From positions 1,168,002-1,232,001 of the forward strand of contig NZ_JACHEF010000001.1 of assembly GCF_014207355.1 (NCBI RefSeq): a DNA stretch of 64,000 bases. Reading direction: 5' to 3'. The DNA comes from Mesorhizobium sangaii. Its GTDB lineage: Bacteria > Pseudomonadota > Alphaproteobacteria > Rhizobiales > Rhizobiaceae. The notes beneath the pieces were generated by a model. The model was not told where the DNA came from. It did no database searches and saw only the letters and a list, made by a program, of their open reading frames with translations. A program made the position numbers and the translations under genes. Shown here one piece after another: positions 54,486 through 63,620 of this stretch (its first letter is position 1; the number at the start of each line of letters is the position of its first letter).

Positions 54486-55529
54486 ATGATTGGAGTTGGA
54501 ATTCTCGGCTCGGGCTTTATCGCCGAGACCTATGCGGATTCGCTGCTCGACGTACGCAACGCCGAATTCGTGGCCTGCTCCTCGCGCAGCTTCGAGCGCG
54601 CCGAAACCTTCGCGAAAAAATGGGGCCCCAAGGTCACCGCCCACAGGGATATCGACGCCCTATGCGCCGATCCGGTGGTCGAGCTCGTGGTGATCGCGCT
54701 GCCCAACGAGATCCACCTCGAAGCCGTCAGGATCGCTGCCAGGCACGGCAAGGCCGTCATCTGCACCAAGCCACTGGCGCGCACGGGCAAGGAAGCGCAG
54801 GAAATCCTCGATATCGTCCAGCGTGCTGGCATCTGGCATGGCTATGCCGAATGCGCCGTGTTTTCCCCCAACATCGTCAAGGCCCACCAGATGATACAGG
54901 CGGGCGGCATCGGCAATCTCCTCACCATGCGCGCCCGGGAAGCACATTCGGGGCCGCACGCGCCGCATTTCTGGAACGCCGAGCTCGCCGGTGGCGGCGC
55001 CCTGCTCGACATGGGCTGCCACACCGTCGAAAGCGCCCGCCACTTCTTCGGCAAGGACAATTTGATCACCGAGGTGATGGCGTGGGGCGCAACTATGGTC
55101 CACGGTGATAAGACAACCGGGGAAGACACGGCGATCGCACTGCTGAAATTCGCCGGCGGCCAGCTCGCGACGATCGAATCGTCATGGATCGAAAAAGGCG
55201 GCATGCAGCTTCGCCACGAACTGGTCGGCTCTGCCGGTCGCATCGTCACCGACACGTCCGTCGGCCCGGTCTGGGGCTTTATCGAAAAGCCCGTGGGTTA
55301 CCTCGTCGAGAAGGCGGATTCCGAGACCGGCTGGGTCTATCCGGTGCCCGAGGAGACCCGAGCCTACGGTTTTTCACAACAGATGCGGCATTTTGTGGAA
55401 CACTTCGCGGCGGGGACGACACCACTGGAAACCTTCGAGGACGGCGTCGTCGTCAACCAGGTAATTGACGCCTGCTACCGTTCGATGCGAACGGGCGTTT
55501 GGGAAAAGATCAGGGCGGATGGTAACTGA
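54486..55529 (+). CDS. Gfo/Idh/MocA-family dehydrogenase
   Basis: A 347-residue NAD(P)-dependent oxidoreductase. Rossmann motif GVGILGSGFIAETYADS, catalytic motif CTKPLARTGKEA (TKP in place of EKP), and GGGALLDMGCHTVESARHFFG with the usual Asp-x-x-x-His. ATG 54486 has GGGAGG seven bases upstream. Divergent from the importer operon and overlapping the GntR gene by 11 bp. Probably oxidises the imported sugar or its derivative. Confidence 0.88.
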   Translation: MIGVGILGSGFIAETYADSLLDVRNAEFVACSSRSFERAETFAKKWGPKVTAHRDIDALCADPVVELVVIALPNEIHLEAVRIAARHGKAVICTKPLARTGKEAQEILDIVQRAGIWHGYAECAVFSPNIVKAHQMIQAGGIGNLLTMRAREAHSGPHAPHFWNAELAGGGALLDMGCHTVESARHFFGKDNLITEVMAWGATMVHGDKTTGEDTAIALLKFAGGQLATIESSWIEKGGMQLRHELVGSAGRIVTDTSVGPVWGFIEKPVGYLVEKADSETGWVYPVPEETRAYGFSQQMRHFVEHFAAGTTPLETFEDGVVVNQVIDACYRSMRTGVWEKIRADGN

Positions 55530-56295
55530 AATGGAGGGCTCGCCACTGCAGTCGGACGGACCCGAACCGCTCTGGCGACAAGCGGCCGATGCGATCCTGC
55601 AGGAGATCGCCGCCGGCAAGCTTGCTTCGGGCGCGCGGCTGCCGCCCGAGCGCGATCTGTTCACGCGCATGTCGATCAGCAGGGTGACCTTGCGCCGGGC
55701 CCTGCAAAGCCTTGTCGAGGAGGGAGTGCTGACCCCTTCGCATGGGCGCGGCTGGTATGTTTCGGCCAAGGTGCCGAAGGAGTTTCCCAACACGCTGGAA
55801 TCCTTCAGCGAGACCGCCAGGCGTCTCGGCCTGACGCCCTCCTCCGACGTGTTGCGCGCCGAGGAAGCGCCTGCCTCGCTGGACGAAGCCGAGGAACTGT
55901 CGATCGCGCCCGGCGCGACGCTGTTCCACCTGGAAAGGATCCGCCGCCTCGACCAGGTTCCGGTCGCCGTCGACACCTCGTTTTTCGCCGTCGCCCTCGT
56001 CCCCGATCTCAGCCGTATCGACTTCCGCACCGCGTCGCTGTTCGGCCTGCTGATCGATGCCGGCGTTGATCTGGCGCGCGCCGAAACCACGATCGAGGCG
56101 CACGGCGCCGATTCTATACTGGCGCGCCACCTCGACATCGACGCCGGCAAATCCACCCTGGTGATGCGTCAGCTCATCGTCGATGCGGCCGGCCGGCCGC
56201 TGCTGTCGTCGACGATCCGATATGCCGGCGACCGCTATCGCCTTCGCACGTCGTTTTCGCGGACAGGCCGGTCCGCAGGCCGCAGTGCTGGCTAG
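55519..56295 (+). CDS. GntR-family regulator, HutC/UTRA type
   Basis: A 258-residue regulator: winged helix (ARLPPERDLFTRMSISRVTLRRALQSLVEEG) and a UTRA ligand domain (about 100-250; LFHLERIRRLDQVPVAVDTSFF and LSSTIRYAGDRYRL). ATG 55519 overlaps the preceding gene; ATG 55531 is an alternative. UTRA regulators often sense phosphorylated or amino sugars, in keeping with the ROK kinase and SIS enzyme of the neighbouring operon. Confidence 0.9.
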   Translation: MVTEMEGSPLQSDGPEPLWRQAADAILQEIAAGKLASGARLPPERDLFTRMSISRVTLRRALQSLVEEGVLTPSHGRGWYVSAKVPKEFPNTLESFSETARRLGLTPSSDVLRAEEAPASLDEAEELSIAPGATLFHLERIRRLDQVPVAVDTSFFAVALVPDLSRIDFRTASLFGLLIDAGVDLARAETTIEAHGADSILARHLDIDAGKSTLVMRQLIVDAAGRPLLSSTIRYAGDRYRLRTSFSRTGRSAGRSAG

Positions 56296-56416
56296 CCGCC
56301 GGATCGCAAGCGCTGGGCACCGCGCAAGCTTGGTGAAGAACACTAATCGCGTCCGTCCAGGCATGCTTGTCAACAACGGCGGCGCGCGAACACCGCAACG
56401 CGTGAAATACTGTTTG

Positions 56417-56443
56417 CCGGGTGGAAATCCCGATAACACCCGG
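56417..56443. promoter_or_regulatory. Dyad/hairpin upstream of dhaK
   Basis: CCGGGTG and CACCCGG paired across 13 bases, about 40 bp before the dhaK start. It may be an operator for a regulator outside the window or a leader hairpin. Confidence 0.4.
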
Positions 56444-56480
56444 TACTATCTGCAAAAATATCGAAATCGGGAGGCTGCTG

Positions 56481-57488
56481 GTGCAGACCAAGAAGATCAT
56501 CAATGACGGCAACCGCGCCGTCGACGAGATGCTGGAAGGCATCCTGGCCGCGCATCCCCGCCATCTCAAGAGCATCGACGGCAGTTCACGCTCGATCATC
56601 GCCCGCGACGGACCGCGCCAAGGCAAGGTGGGCCTCGTCATCGGCGGCGGCTCGGGACACGAGCCGAGCTTTCTCGGCTTCGTCGGCAAGGGGCTGGCCG
56701 ATGCGGCGGCCATCGGCAACGTCTTCGCCTCGCCGCCGCCAGACCCGATCCTCGAATGCGCCAAGGCGGTCAGCGGCGGCGCCGGTGTCCTGTTCATGTA
56801 CGGCAACTATGCCGGCGACGTGATGAATTTCGACATGGCCGCCGAGATGGCTGATATGGACGACATCGAGGTGCGCACGGTGCTGAGCACCGACGACGTC
56901 GCCTCGGCACCGCGCGACCAGCGGCACAAGAGGCGCGGCGTCGCCGGCAATTTCTTCATCTTCAAGGCTGCCGGGGCTGCCTGCGACCGGATGCTGTCCT
57001 TCGACGAATGCGAGCGCATCGCCGGGAAGGCCAACGACCACACCTTCACCATGGGCGTCGCGCTGTCGCCCTGTTCGCTGCCGCAGACCCGCCGGCCGAA
57101 TTTCGAGATCGGGCCGGACGAGATGGAGATCGGGATGGGCATCCACGGCGAGCCCGGCATCGCGCGCGGAAAGCTGAAAACGGCCGACGAGATCACCGAC
57201 GAGATGCTGGACAGGATCCTCGACGAGATGGCGCCGGCGCGAGGTGACAAGGTCGCGGTACTGGTCAATTCGCTCGGTTCGACGCCGCTGATGGAGCTCT
57301 ACATCATGAACCGGCGGGTGAAGCGCCGGCTTGATGATATCGGCGTATCCATTCACGCGACCTGGGTCGGCAATTACTGCACCTCACTCGAAATGGCCGG
57401 GGCCTCGATTACTTTACATCGGCTGGACGGCGAGTTGCAGACAATGCTGGACCACCCCTGCGACTGCGCCATGTTTCGCGCCGGCTAG
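56481..57488 (+). CDS. dhaK: Dihydroxyacetone-kinase-type subunit DhaK (possible erythrulose kinase)
   Basis: A 335-residue DhaK-fold protein. The substrate-binding GGGSGHEPSFLGFVG and FMYGNYAGDVMNFDMA are intact, and the His that covalently holds the ketone is in GMGIHGEPGIARG. GTG 56481 is chosen because GGGAGG lies six bases before it; the frame is open further upstream without homology. DhaK binds dihydroxyacetone or erythrulose; the phosphoryl group is delivered through DhaL. It is followed by a palindromic element and dhaL. No dhaM (PTS donor) is seen. Next to tetrulose-phosphate isomerases, erythrulose is a strong alternative substrate. Confidence 0.85.
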   Translation: MQTKKIINDGNRAVDEMLEGILAAHPRHLKSIDGSSRSIIARDGPRQGKVGLVIGGGSGHEPSFLGFVGKGLADAAAIGNVFASPPPDPILECAKAVSGGAGVLFMYGNYAGDVMNFDMAAEMADMDDIEVRTVLSTDDVASAPRDQRHKRRGVAGNFFIFKAAGAACDRMLSFDECERIAGKANDHTFTMGVALSPCSLPQTRRPNFEIGPDEMEIGMGIHGEPGIARGKLKTADEITDEMLDRILDEMAPARGDKVAVLVNSLGSTPLMELYIMNRRVKRRLDDIGVSIHATWVGNYCTSLEMAGASITLHRLDGELQTMLDHPCDCAMFRAG

Positions 57489-57541
57489 ACCATGATCCCG
57501 AAAAGTGGGGTTCCGATTTTCGGAGAAGATCATGGTCAAAC
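57486..57541 (+). repeat. Rhizobial intergenic palindrome, copy 2
   Basis: Starts directly after the dhaK TAG: ACCATGATCCCGAAAA, a short loop, TTTTCGGAGAAGATCATGGTC, then AAACAA. Arms pair perfectly over nine bases plus an inner CCGAAAA/TTTTCGG stem. Same arms, stop-codon position and orientation to transcription as copy 1 at 45103-45153. It lies in the dhaK-dhaL gap. Confidence 0.87.
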
Positions 57542-57570
57542 AATAGACCTTCAGCGGCAAGGACAAAGAC

Positions 57571-58212
57571 ATGACGACAATCGACAGCGCCCGCCTTGCC
57601 GGCATGTTCGCGGCCATCGCGGCCGCCGTATCGGCAGACAGGGACCGGCTGTGCGCACTCGATGGCATCATCGGCGACGCCGACCACGGCATTGCGATGG
57701 ACTTGGGATTTTCGGCGGCACGCGATGCGGTCGCTGCTTTGGATGCCGCGGCGACCGATCCGACCACCTTGCTGAATACGGCGGCAAAGTCGTTCCTGAA
57801 TGCCGTCGGCGCCTCCTCGGGTCCGCTCTATGCCACTGCGTTCATGCGCGGCGCGGCAGCCGTGAAGGGCAAGACGACGCTTGACGACGCCGACGCGGTC
57901 GCAATGTTCCAGGCCATGGCCAAGGGCATTCAGGATCGCGGCAAGGCCGAGCCGGGCGAAAAGACGATGATGGATGCATGGGCGCCGGCGGCGCAGGCGG
58001 CGGGCGAGGCGCTGGCCTCCGGCAAGGGTTTGGCGGACAGTCTCGGGGCTGCTGTCCAGGCGGCAAAGGCAGGCGCGGAAGCGACCAAGGCGATGATCGC
58101 CGCCAAGGGCCGGGCGTCGCGCCTCGGCGAACGCTCGCTCGGCCATATGGACCCAGGCGCCGCGTCCGCCGTAACCGTGATCGAGGCAATGCGGGTCGCC
58201 CTGACCGGCTGA
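57571..58212 (+). CDS. dhaL: Dihydroxyacetone-kinase-type ATP/ADP-binding subunit DhaL
   Basis: A 213-residue all-helical DhaL protein. The Asp cluster holding Mg-nucleotide is in LDGIIGDADHGIAMDLGF; ASSGPLYATAFMRGA and GEKTMMDAWAPA are family stretches, and GRASRLGERSLGHMDPGAAS is the C-terminal nucleotide loop. Together with DhaK it forms the kinase. Whether ATP or a PTS DhaM supplies phosphate cannot be told. It converges on the rpiB-type gene 25 bp away. Confidence 0.87.
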   Translation: MTTIDSARLAGMFAAIAAAVSADRDRLCALDGIIGDADHGIAMDLGFSAARDAVAALDAAATDPTTLLNTAAKSFLNAVGASSGPLYATAFMRGAAAVKGKTTLDDADAVAMFQAMAKGIQDRGKAEPGEKTMMDAWAPAAQAAGEALASGKGLADSLGAAVQAAKAGAEATKAMIAAKGRASRLGERSLGHMDPGAASAVTVIEAMRVALTG

Positions 58213-58237
58213 TCAGGAGCGGATCCCCGCGCGTTTT

Positions 58238-58675
58238 TCAGCGCTTGCTGTCGAGCTTGTCGATGGCCTGCACGTTTGCCGCGGAGGGGCCGTTCGGATC
58301 GAACTCCGAGGCCAGCCACGCGTCGGCGATCGATTTCGCCAGTTCGGGACCGATGACGCGGGCGCCCATGGTGATGATCTGTGCGTTGTTGGACTTGGCG
58401 GCGCGCTCGGCGGAATAGGTATCGTGGGTCAATGCGGCGCGAATGCCGGGGACTTTGTTGGCGGATATGCTGACGCCAATGCCGGTGCCGCAGAACAGGA
58501 TGGCCCGGTCGTAGTTGCCGTCCAGAATTTCGTGACCGACCTTGGCAGCGATATCGGCGTAGTATCCGGCCTGGCTAAGATCGATCACCTGCAGCTCCGG
58601 CTTCGTGGCGAGATGCTTGGCAATGACGTCGAGCAGCGGCTTGCCGGCGCTGTCGGCTCCAAGTGCAATTTTCAT
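58238..58675 (-). CDS. eryI: RpiB-family D-erythrulose-4-phosphate isomerase (EryI-like)
   Basis: A 145-residue RpiB/LacAB-fold isomerase. Active-site Cys is in [17 protein letters not shown], and [27 protein letters not shown] carries the His and the phosphate-binding positions, with KSNN where ribose-5-phosphate RpiB has a His. In Brucella, EryI turns D-erythrulose 4-phosphate into D-erythrose 4-phosphate; the operon position supports that role over general pentose use. Start at 58675 ([11 protein letters not shown]). Confidence 0.85.
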   Translation of the reverse strand: MKIALGADSAGKPLLDVIAKHLATKPELQVIDLSQAGYYADIAAKVGHEILDGNYDRAILFCGTGIGVSISANKVPGIRAALTHDTYSAERAAKSNNAQIITMGARVIGPELAKSIADAWLASEFDPNGPSAANVQAIDKLDSKR

Positions 58676-58707
58676 GGCATGAACTCCTTTGCTTCTTATT
58701 GAAATGG

Positions 58708-59475
58708 TCAGCGCTCGATGGCGGCCGACGCCTTTTTCAGGATGTCGATATAGCCTTCCGCCTGCCACGCCGAGCGGCCGATGAACAGGCCATCGACATG
58801 CGGCTGGCCGATCAGTTCGGCCGCGTTGCCGGGATTGACACTGCCGCCGTAAAGCACGGGCGGCGCGTTCGGCAACCGGCTTGCGGCGACCTCTTTGATC
58901 AGCGCCTGCTGCTTGTCGGCATAGTCGGCGCTGGCCGGGATACCCTTCTCGCCGATCGCCCAGACAGGCTCGTAGGCAAAGAGGATTTCTGCCGACAGTT
59001 CACCGTCCTTGAGGCCTTGCAGCGCACCAAGAACCTGCGCGGTCAAAACGTGATCGGCGCGACCGTCCTCGCGTTCGACCAGCGTCTCTCCGACGCAGAT
59101 CAGCGGCACCAAACCGTGCCTGATCGCCGCGGCCGTCTTCAACCCGACAGTCACATCCGTTTCGCCGAAATGCTCGCGACGCTCGCTATGGCCGAGTTCG
59201 ATCAGGTCGAGCCCACAATCCTTCAGCATTACCGGCGAAACCTCTCCCGTCCAGGCGCCGGCGTCCGCCCAATGCATGTTCTGAGCGCCGACTTTCACGC
59301 GGGTCGCGGCCAATGCCGCCTTGACCTCGCGCACGGCAGTGAACGGCGGAATGACGAACGGTTGTATCGCCGGGTCGAACCCGGGCACGAATGCCGCCAG
59401 CACATCGGCAAACTGTAGCGCCTCCGCCAGCGTCTTGTTCATCTTCCAGCTCGTACCGACCCAATATGGGGCCAT
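58708..59475 (-). CDS. eryH: Triose-phosphate-isomerase-family L-erythrulose-1-phosphate isomerase (EryH-like)
   Basis: A 255-residue TIM homologue. Catalytic Lys is in [10 protein letters not shown], His in [13 protein letters not shown], Glu in [10 protein letters not shown], and the phosphate loop [10 protein letters not shown]. The GTSWKMN variant (GTxWKMN rather than GNWKMN) is typical of the tetrulose branch. Start at 59475 (MAPYWVG). In Brucella EryH converts L-erythrulose 1-phosphate to D-erythrulose 4-phosphate. It is 60 bp after eryC and 32 bp before eryI. Confidence 0.85.
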   Translation of the reverse strand: MAPYWVGTSWKMNKTLAEALQFADVLAAFVPGFDPAIQPFVIPPFTAVREVKAALAATRVKVGAQNMHWADAGAWTGEVSPVMLKDCGLDLIELGHSERREHFGETDVTVGLKTAAAIRHGLVPLICVGETLVEREDGRADHVLTAQVLGALQGLKDGELSAEILFAYEPVWAIGEKGIPASADYADKQQALIKEVAASRLPNAPPVLYGGSVNPGNAAELIGQPHVDGLFIGRSAWQAEGYIDILKKASAAIER

Positions 59476-59535
59476 TCTTTTTCTCCTTCGATCCTTTGTG
59501 GCCACATCGGCGCCGGCTTCAGGCGACGTATTCGT

Positions 59536-60474
59536 TCAGGCACGAGGCTTGAGACTGTCGCGGCCGCTGTCGATGTAAGGCGCCCAGAAATCCACCGACT
59601 CGCGGATCATCTCGACAACCTGATGATCGACCGGTTCCCTCTCACGGAAGGAAAGTTCAAGGCAAATTTCGTTGTCGGTTCCGCCACCCTCATGAACCGC
59701 ATCCAGCAGCCTTTGCGGAATTATGCGGCCATCCTTGTTGTAGGCAGCGGTGAACGGCCAGTGTCCGCCCTTGTTCATCGAAGACTGCTTGATGTGGATG
59801 ATCGGCGATTGCAATGGAAACGCTCTCGCCCAGGCATAAGGATCGGTGTCGGCAGGATTTGGCGAGGTGACGTCGCCGTGGTCGATATCCACCATCATCT
59901 TCATCGGGATCGGCAGCTTGGCGGCATCGATGGCGCGCTGCAGCGTGATGCAGCTTTCGATCGTGTGGCCAAATTCCCGGCCCACCGACATCGGCTCCCA
60001 GAACAAATATGTCAGGCCCGCCGCCTTGGCGTGTTCGGCCACCTCGCGCCAGCATTCAAGCGCGATGTCGAGAAGCGCAGCGCGCCGCTGCGGATCGTCA
60101 AAGTCTCTGTAGGTGAATATGGCGAACTGCGTGCCCATGCCTGGTGCACCGAGTTCGGCGGAAATGTCGGCGAAGGTCTTGAACCAGTCGACATAGTAGC
60201 GCCGGACATCCGCGTCCGGATGGCCGAAATGATTGAGTCGGCCGTAGGGTCCGGTCATGCCGGAGGTAATCCTGACACCGGTCCGCGAAAGCGCCCTGTT
60301 GAACAGGCGCAGGAATTTGGCAATCGTCGCCGCCGGCCAGCCCGGATTGACGAATTCATGCGTCAGCTGCACGTCCCGGATGCCGATGCCATAGGCAATG
60401 GCATCGATCAGGTCATCGGGATCGGCGAAGCGGTTGACCAGCGGATTGGTGTTGAGGGAAAGCGTGAAAGCCAT
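59536..60474 (-). CDS. eryC: D-erythrulose-1-phosphate 3-epimerase EryC
   Basis: A 312-residue AP-endonuclease-2-type TIM barrel. Metal ligands are spread over LFWEPMSVGRE (Glu), MVDIDHGDV (Asp, His), IIHIKQSS (His) and ICLELSF (Glu). The sequence, length and place between eryB and the TIM-type gene match EryC, once called a dehydrogenase and later shown in Brucella to be an epimerase. Its start shares a base with the eryB stop. Confidence 0.88.
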   Translation of the reverse strand: MAFTLSLNTNPLVNRFADPDDLIDAIAYGIGIRDVQLTHEFVNPGWPAATIAKFLRLFNRALSRTGVRITSGMTGPYGRLNHFGHPDADVRRYYVDWFKTFADISAELGAPGMGTQFAIFTYRDFDDPQRRAALLDIALECWREVAEHAKAAGLTYLFWEPMSVGREFGHTIESCITLQRAIDAAKLPIPMKMMVDIDHGDVTSPNPADTDPYAWARAFPLQSPIIHIKQSSMNKGGHWPFTAAYNKDGRIIPQRLLDAVHEGGGTDNEICLELSFREREPVDHQVVEMIRESVDFWAPYIDSGRDSLKPRA

Positions 60475-61982
60475 CAGTCCGCTGCCGCCATGATGTTACC
60501 GAACCAGTCCTCGAATGTCTTCCGCTCGGCTGCATTGATATGAAGGCCATGTTTGGTGCGACGCTCCAATATGTCGGCTGATGTGCCGGCCCATTCGGTG
60601 TCGATCAGGAACTTTGCCTCCCGTTCATAAAAATCGGGTCCAAAGCGGCGGCCGAGATCCGCCTCGCTTTGCGTGCCGGAGAGCAATTGTCTGGCACGGC
60701 TGCCATAGCTTCGAGCGTAGTGCTTCACCAGCGACGGGCTGAGCCATGGAAACTCGGTATGCAAGTCGCTCAGGAACTGTTCGAAGTCGGCATTCGGCAG
60801 GTCGCCCCCCGGCAAGGGAATTTTGGCTGTCCAGGCTTTCTTCATCGTTGGAAAGAACGGCTGGATTTTCTCCAGCGCATGTTCGGACAGCTTGCGGAAG
60901 GTGGTGATCTTGCCGCCAAACACCGAAAGCAGCGGTGCGCCGCCGCTCGGGGCGTCGAGTTCGAAAATGTAGTCGCGCGTCACCGCGCTTGGATTGTCGG
61001 CGTTGTCGTCATACAGGGGACGCACGCCGGAGAAGCTGTAGACCACGTCCCGTGGTGTCAGCTGTCGCTTGAAATAGCGATTGACCACCTTGATCAGATA
61101 GTCGACTTCGCTTGGCTCGGCGGTCACTTCCTCCGGCCTGCCTTCGTAGGGAATGTCGGTCGTGCCGATCAGCGCCAGATCGTTCTCGTAGGGGTTGACG
61201 AAGATCACCCGCTTGTCGCTGTTCTGGATGAGATAGGCCTGCCGCCCCTCCCAGAATTTGGGCACGACGATATGGCTGCCCTTTACAAGCCGAACATTGC
61301 GGGTGGAATTCTGCCCGGCGACGCGGCTGACAATGTCGTTGACCCACGGCCCTGCCGCATTGACCAGCGCGCGCGCGCGGACTTTCGTCACCGCACCCGT
61401 GCGGCCATCCTGCATGTCGATCGACCACAGTCCGTCTTCGCGGCGCGCCGCGACGCAGGCGGTGCGCGTGAGCACGGTGGCGCCGCGTTGGCTAGCGTCC
61501 AGGGCGTTGAGCAGCACCAGGCGCGCATCGTCGACCCAGCAGTCGGAATATTCGAAACCGCGCTTGAATTCGTGCTTGATCGGCGCCCCTTCCGGCGATG
61601 TTCCGAGATCGAGCGTCCTGGTTCCCGGCAGCCGCTTGCGGCCGCCAAGGTGATCGTAGAGAAACAGTCCGAGCCGGACCAGCCATGCCGGCCTGTCTTC
61701 GGGGCTGTGCGGAAGAACGAAGCGCATGGGCCAGATGATGTGCGGGGCCGCTTCGAGCAGCACCTCGCGTTCGATCAGCGCCTCGCGAACCAGCCGGAAT
61801 TCATAATATTCCAAATAGCGCAGGCCGCCATGCACCAGCTTGCCGGAACGCGAGCTGGTGCCTTGCGCCAGATCGTCCTTTTCGCACAGGATGACGGACA
61901 GCCCACGACCTGCCGCATCACGCGCAATGCCGGCCCCGTTGACGCCGCCGCCAATCACGAAGAGATCAACTGTATCACTCAA
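60474..61982 (-). CDS. eryB: Erythritol-phosphate dehydrogenase EryB (GlpD family)
   Basis: A 502-residue FAD dehydrogenase of the glycerol-3-phosphate dehydrogenase family. FAD loop DLFVIGGGVNGAGIARDAAGRG near the N-terminus; SGKLVHGGLRYLE and LVNAAGPWVND are the substrate and flavin regions. Start is TTG at 61982 with AGGAG upstream, five bases after eryA. Oxidises D-erythritol 1-phosphate to D-erythrulose 1-phosphate and passes electrons to quinone. Membrane-associated. Confidence 0.88.
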   Translation of the reverse strand: MSDTVDLFVIGGGVNGAGIARDAAGRGLSVILCEKDDLAQGTSSRSGKLVHGGLRYLEYYEFRLVREALIEREVLLEAAPHIIWPMRFVLPHSPEDRPAWLVRLGLFLYDHLGGRKRLPGTRTLDLGTSPEGAPIKHEFKRGFEYSDCWVDDARLVLLNALDASQRGATVLTRTACVAARREDGLWSIDMQDGRTGAVTKVRARALVNAAGPWVNDIVSRVAGQNSTRNVRLVKGSHIVVPKFWEGRQAYLIQNSDKRVIFVNPYENDLALIGTTDIPYEGRPEEVTAEPSEVDYLIKVVNRYFKRQLTPRDVVYSFSGVRPLYDDNADNPSAVTRDYIFELDAPSGGAPLLSVFGGKITTFRKLSEHALEKIQPFFPTMKKAWTAKIPLPGGDLPNADFEQFLSDLHTEFPWLSPSLVKHYARSYGSRARQLLSGTQSEADLGRRFGPDFYEREAKFLIDTEWAGTSADILERRTKHGLHINAAERKTFEDWFGNIMAAAD

Positions 61983-61986
61983 GACC

Positions 61987-63555
61987 TTACTCCTGTGCAC
62001 CCGAGATGCGGGGCCGGTGCGCCATGGCTTTCCACACCGGCCGAAGCGCCTGGTGCGCCGCAACGAAGGAAGGGAAGAGCGCATCGTAGGTTTGCGAAAG
62101 CGCCTCGTCATAGGCATCGCAGTCGCCGAGAAGCGGCGTCACCCACTCGGCGGCGCAGTCGTCCATGGACCGGTAGACGCCAAGGCCGACAGCGGCCATC
62201 ATCGCCGCACCTGCAGCACCTGCTTCCTGGCGGCTGCTCGTTCGCACTTTCGCGCGGGTCGCCGCCGCGATGATGCGACGCAGGGACGGGCTGCGCGCAG
62301 CACCGCCCGACAGCCGGATCTCGCCCGGCACCGCGCCCATCGCCTGGTAGCAATCGCGAGCGGCGAAGGCCAATCCCTCGAGGACGGCGCGCGCCAGATC
62401 GCCGAAGCCGTGCTTGACCGAAAGGCCGATGAAGCCTGCGCGCGCATCAGGGGCGACGAACGGTCCGCGTTCGCCGGCGAGCGAAATGTAGGGCTGATAG
62501 ACCAGCGATCCCGGTTCCGATCCCTCCACCCAGACGTCGAGCGCCTTCAGCAAATCGTCGCGCGAGAGCTCGGCGCCGCCGGCGGTGAGCACGTCGCGCG
62601 CAAGGCCAAGCAGCCAGTCTATGTTGAGCGTCGCCGCCATATTGGACTGCAATTGCGCAAAGCCACCCGGAATAGGCATGGCGATCGTGTAGCCAGACCC
62701 ATCGCCGTTGAGCACGACATCGCCAGGTGTGCGGGCGAAGCGCGTGTGTATGCCGGTTGAGCCGATGACCGTGCAGCCGACGTTGCCTGAGGGATCATAG
62801 AGGCCGGCTCCGAGCGCTGTCATGACCATATCCACATAACCCAGGACAACCGGCGTACCTTCAAGCAGGCCGGTCTCTCCTGCCGCCGACCGCGACAGCG
62901 GATGATGGTCGGTGGTGCCCTCAATCATGGGAGGCAACAGGCGGCGATGCGTCGTCAGATCCAGAATGTCGAAGACTTCGTCGGAATAGCTGCGCGAGCG
63001 AAAATCGCCGAAGGTGAAGGTTCCTTCGGACGGATCGGTGGCGCGTTCGCCCGTCATCTTGAAGTAGAGCCAATCCTTGCAATGCAGTGCGGTCGCCGCC
63101 TGCTTCAGCATGTCCGGATCGTTCTTTTTCATAAAGGCAAGCTGGGCGCCCTGCTGGCAGGAGTTGAGCCCCGTACCGGTCAGTTCAAACCGCGTGCGAT
63201 CGCGGGGATCGGCGCGCATCTCGTCCACCAGATGTCCGGCTCGGGCGTCGAGCCACAGCCACGCCCGCCCGACCGGCAAGCCGTCGCGATTGATCAGCCA
63301 GGTTCCGTCGCCCTGCCCGGTGATGGCAACCGCCGCGGTTCGTTGCGCGACGTCGGGAATTTTGGTCGCCAGGTCACGAACGGTCCGCGCCATGTCGCGC
63401 CAGGTCTGATCAAGGTCCTGCTCGGCGCCGCCACCTTCCAGCGTGACGAAGCTGTTGTTCACCGACGTCACTGCAAGCTGCCGGCCTGACAGATCGAAAG
63501 CGACCGATTTGATCACCGACGTTCCGGCGTCGATCCCGATCAGCAGATCTTTCAT
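61987..63555 (-). CDS. eryA: Erythritol kinase EryA (FGGY family)
   Basis: A 522-residue FGGY kinase. N-terminal phosphate loop LLIGIDAGTSVIKSVAFDLSG, middle VAITGQGDGTWLI and C-terminal RLSGGAARSPSLRRIIA adenosine loop are intact. Family length is normal. First of the eryA-eryB-eryC-eryH-eryI run, all on the minus strand with short or no gaps, and 101 bp downstream of a ribose-type binding-protein gene. Phosphorylates erythritol. Confidence 0.88.
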   Translation of the reverse strand: MKDLLIGIDAGTSVIKSVAFDLSGRQLAVTSVNNSFVTLEGGGAEQDLDQTWRDMARTVRDLATKIPDVAQRTAAVAITGQGDGTWLINRDGLPVGRAWLWLDARAGHLVDEMRADPRDRTRFELTGTGLNSCQQGAQLAFMKKNDPDMLKQAATALHCKDWLYFKMTGERATDPSEGTFTFGDFRSRSYSDEVFDILDLTTHRRLLPPMIEGTTDHHPLSRSAAGETGLLEGTPVVLGYVDMVMTALGAGLYDPSGNVGCTVIGSTGIHTRFARTPGDVVLNGDGSGYTIAMPIPGGFAQLQSNMAATLNIDWLLGLARDVLTAGGAELSRDDLLKALDVWVEGSEPGSLVYQPYISLAGERGPFVAPDARAGFIGLSVKHGFGDLARAVLEGLAFAARDCYQAMGAVPGEIRLSGGAARSPSLRRIIAAATRAKVRTSSRQEAGAAGAAMMAAVGLGVYRSMDDCAAEWVTPLLGDCDAYDEALSQTYDALFPSFVAAHQALRPVWKAMAHRPRISGAQE

Positions 63556-63620
63556 GCCGCAAATTCCGGTTGGTTACGAAGGCGGTTCACAGGGACATTG
63601 TCTCGAGCGGTAGATGAGGC

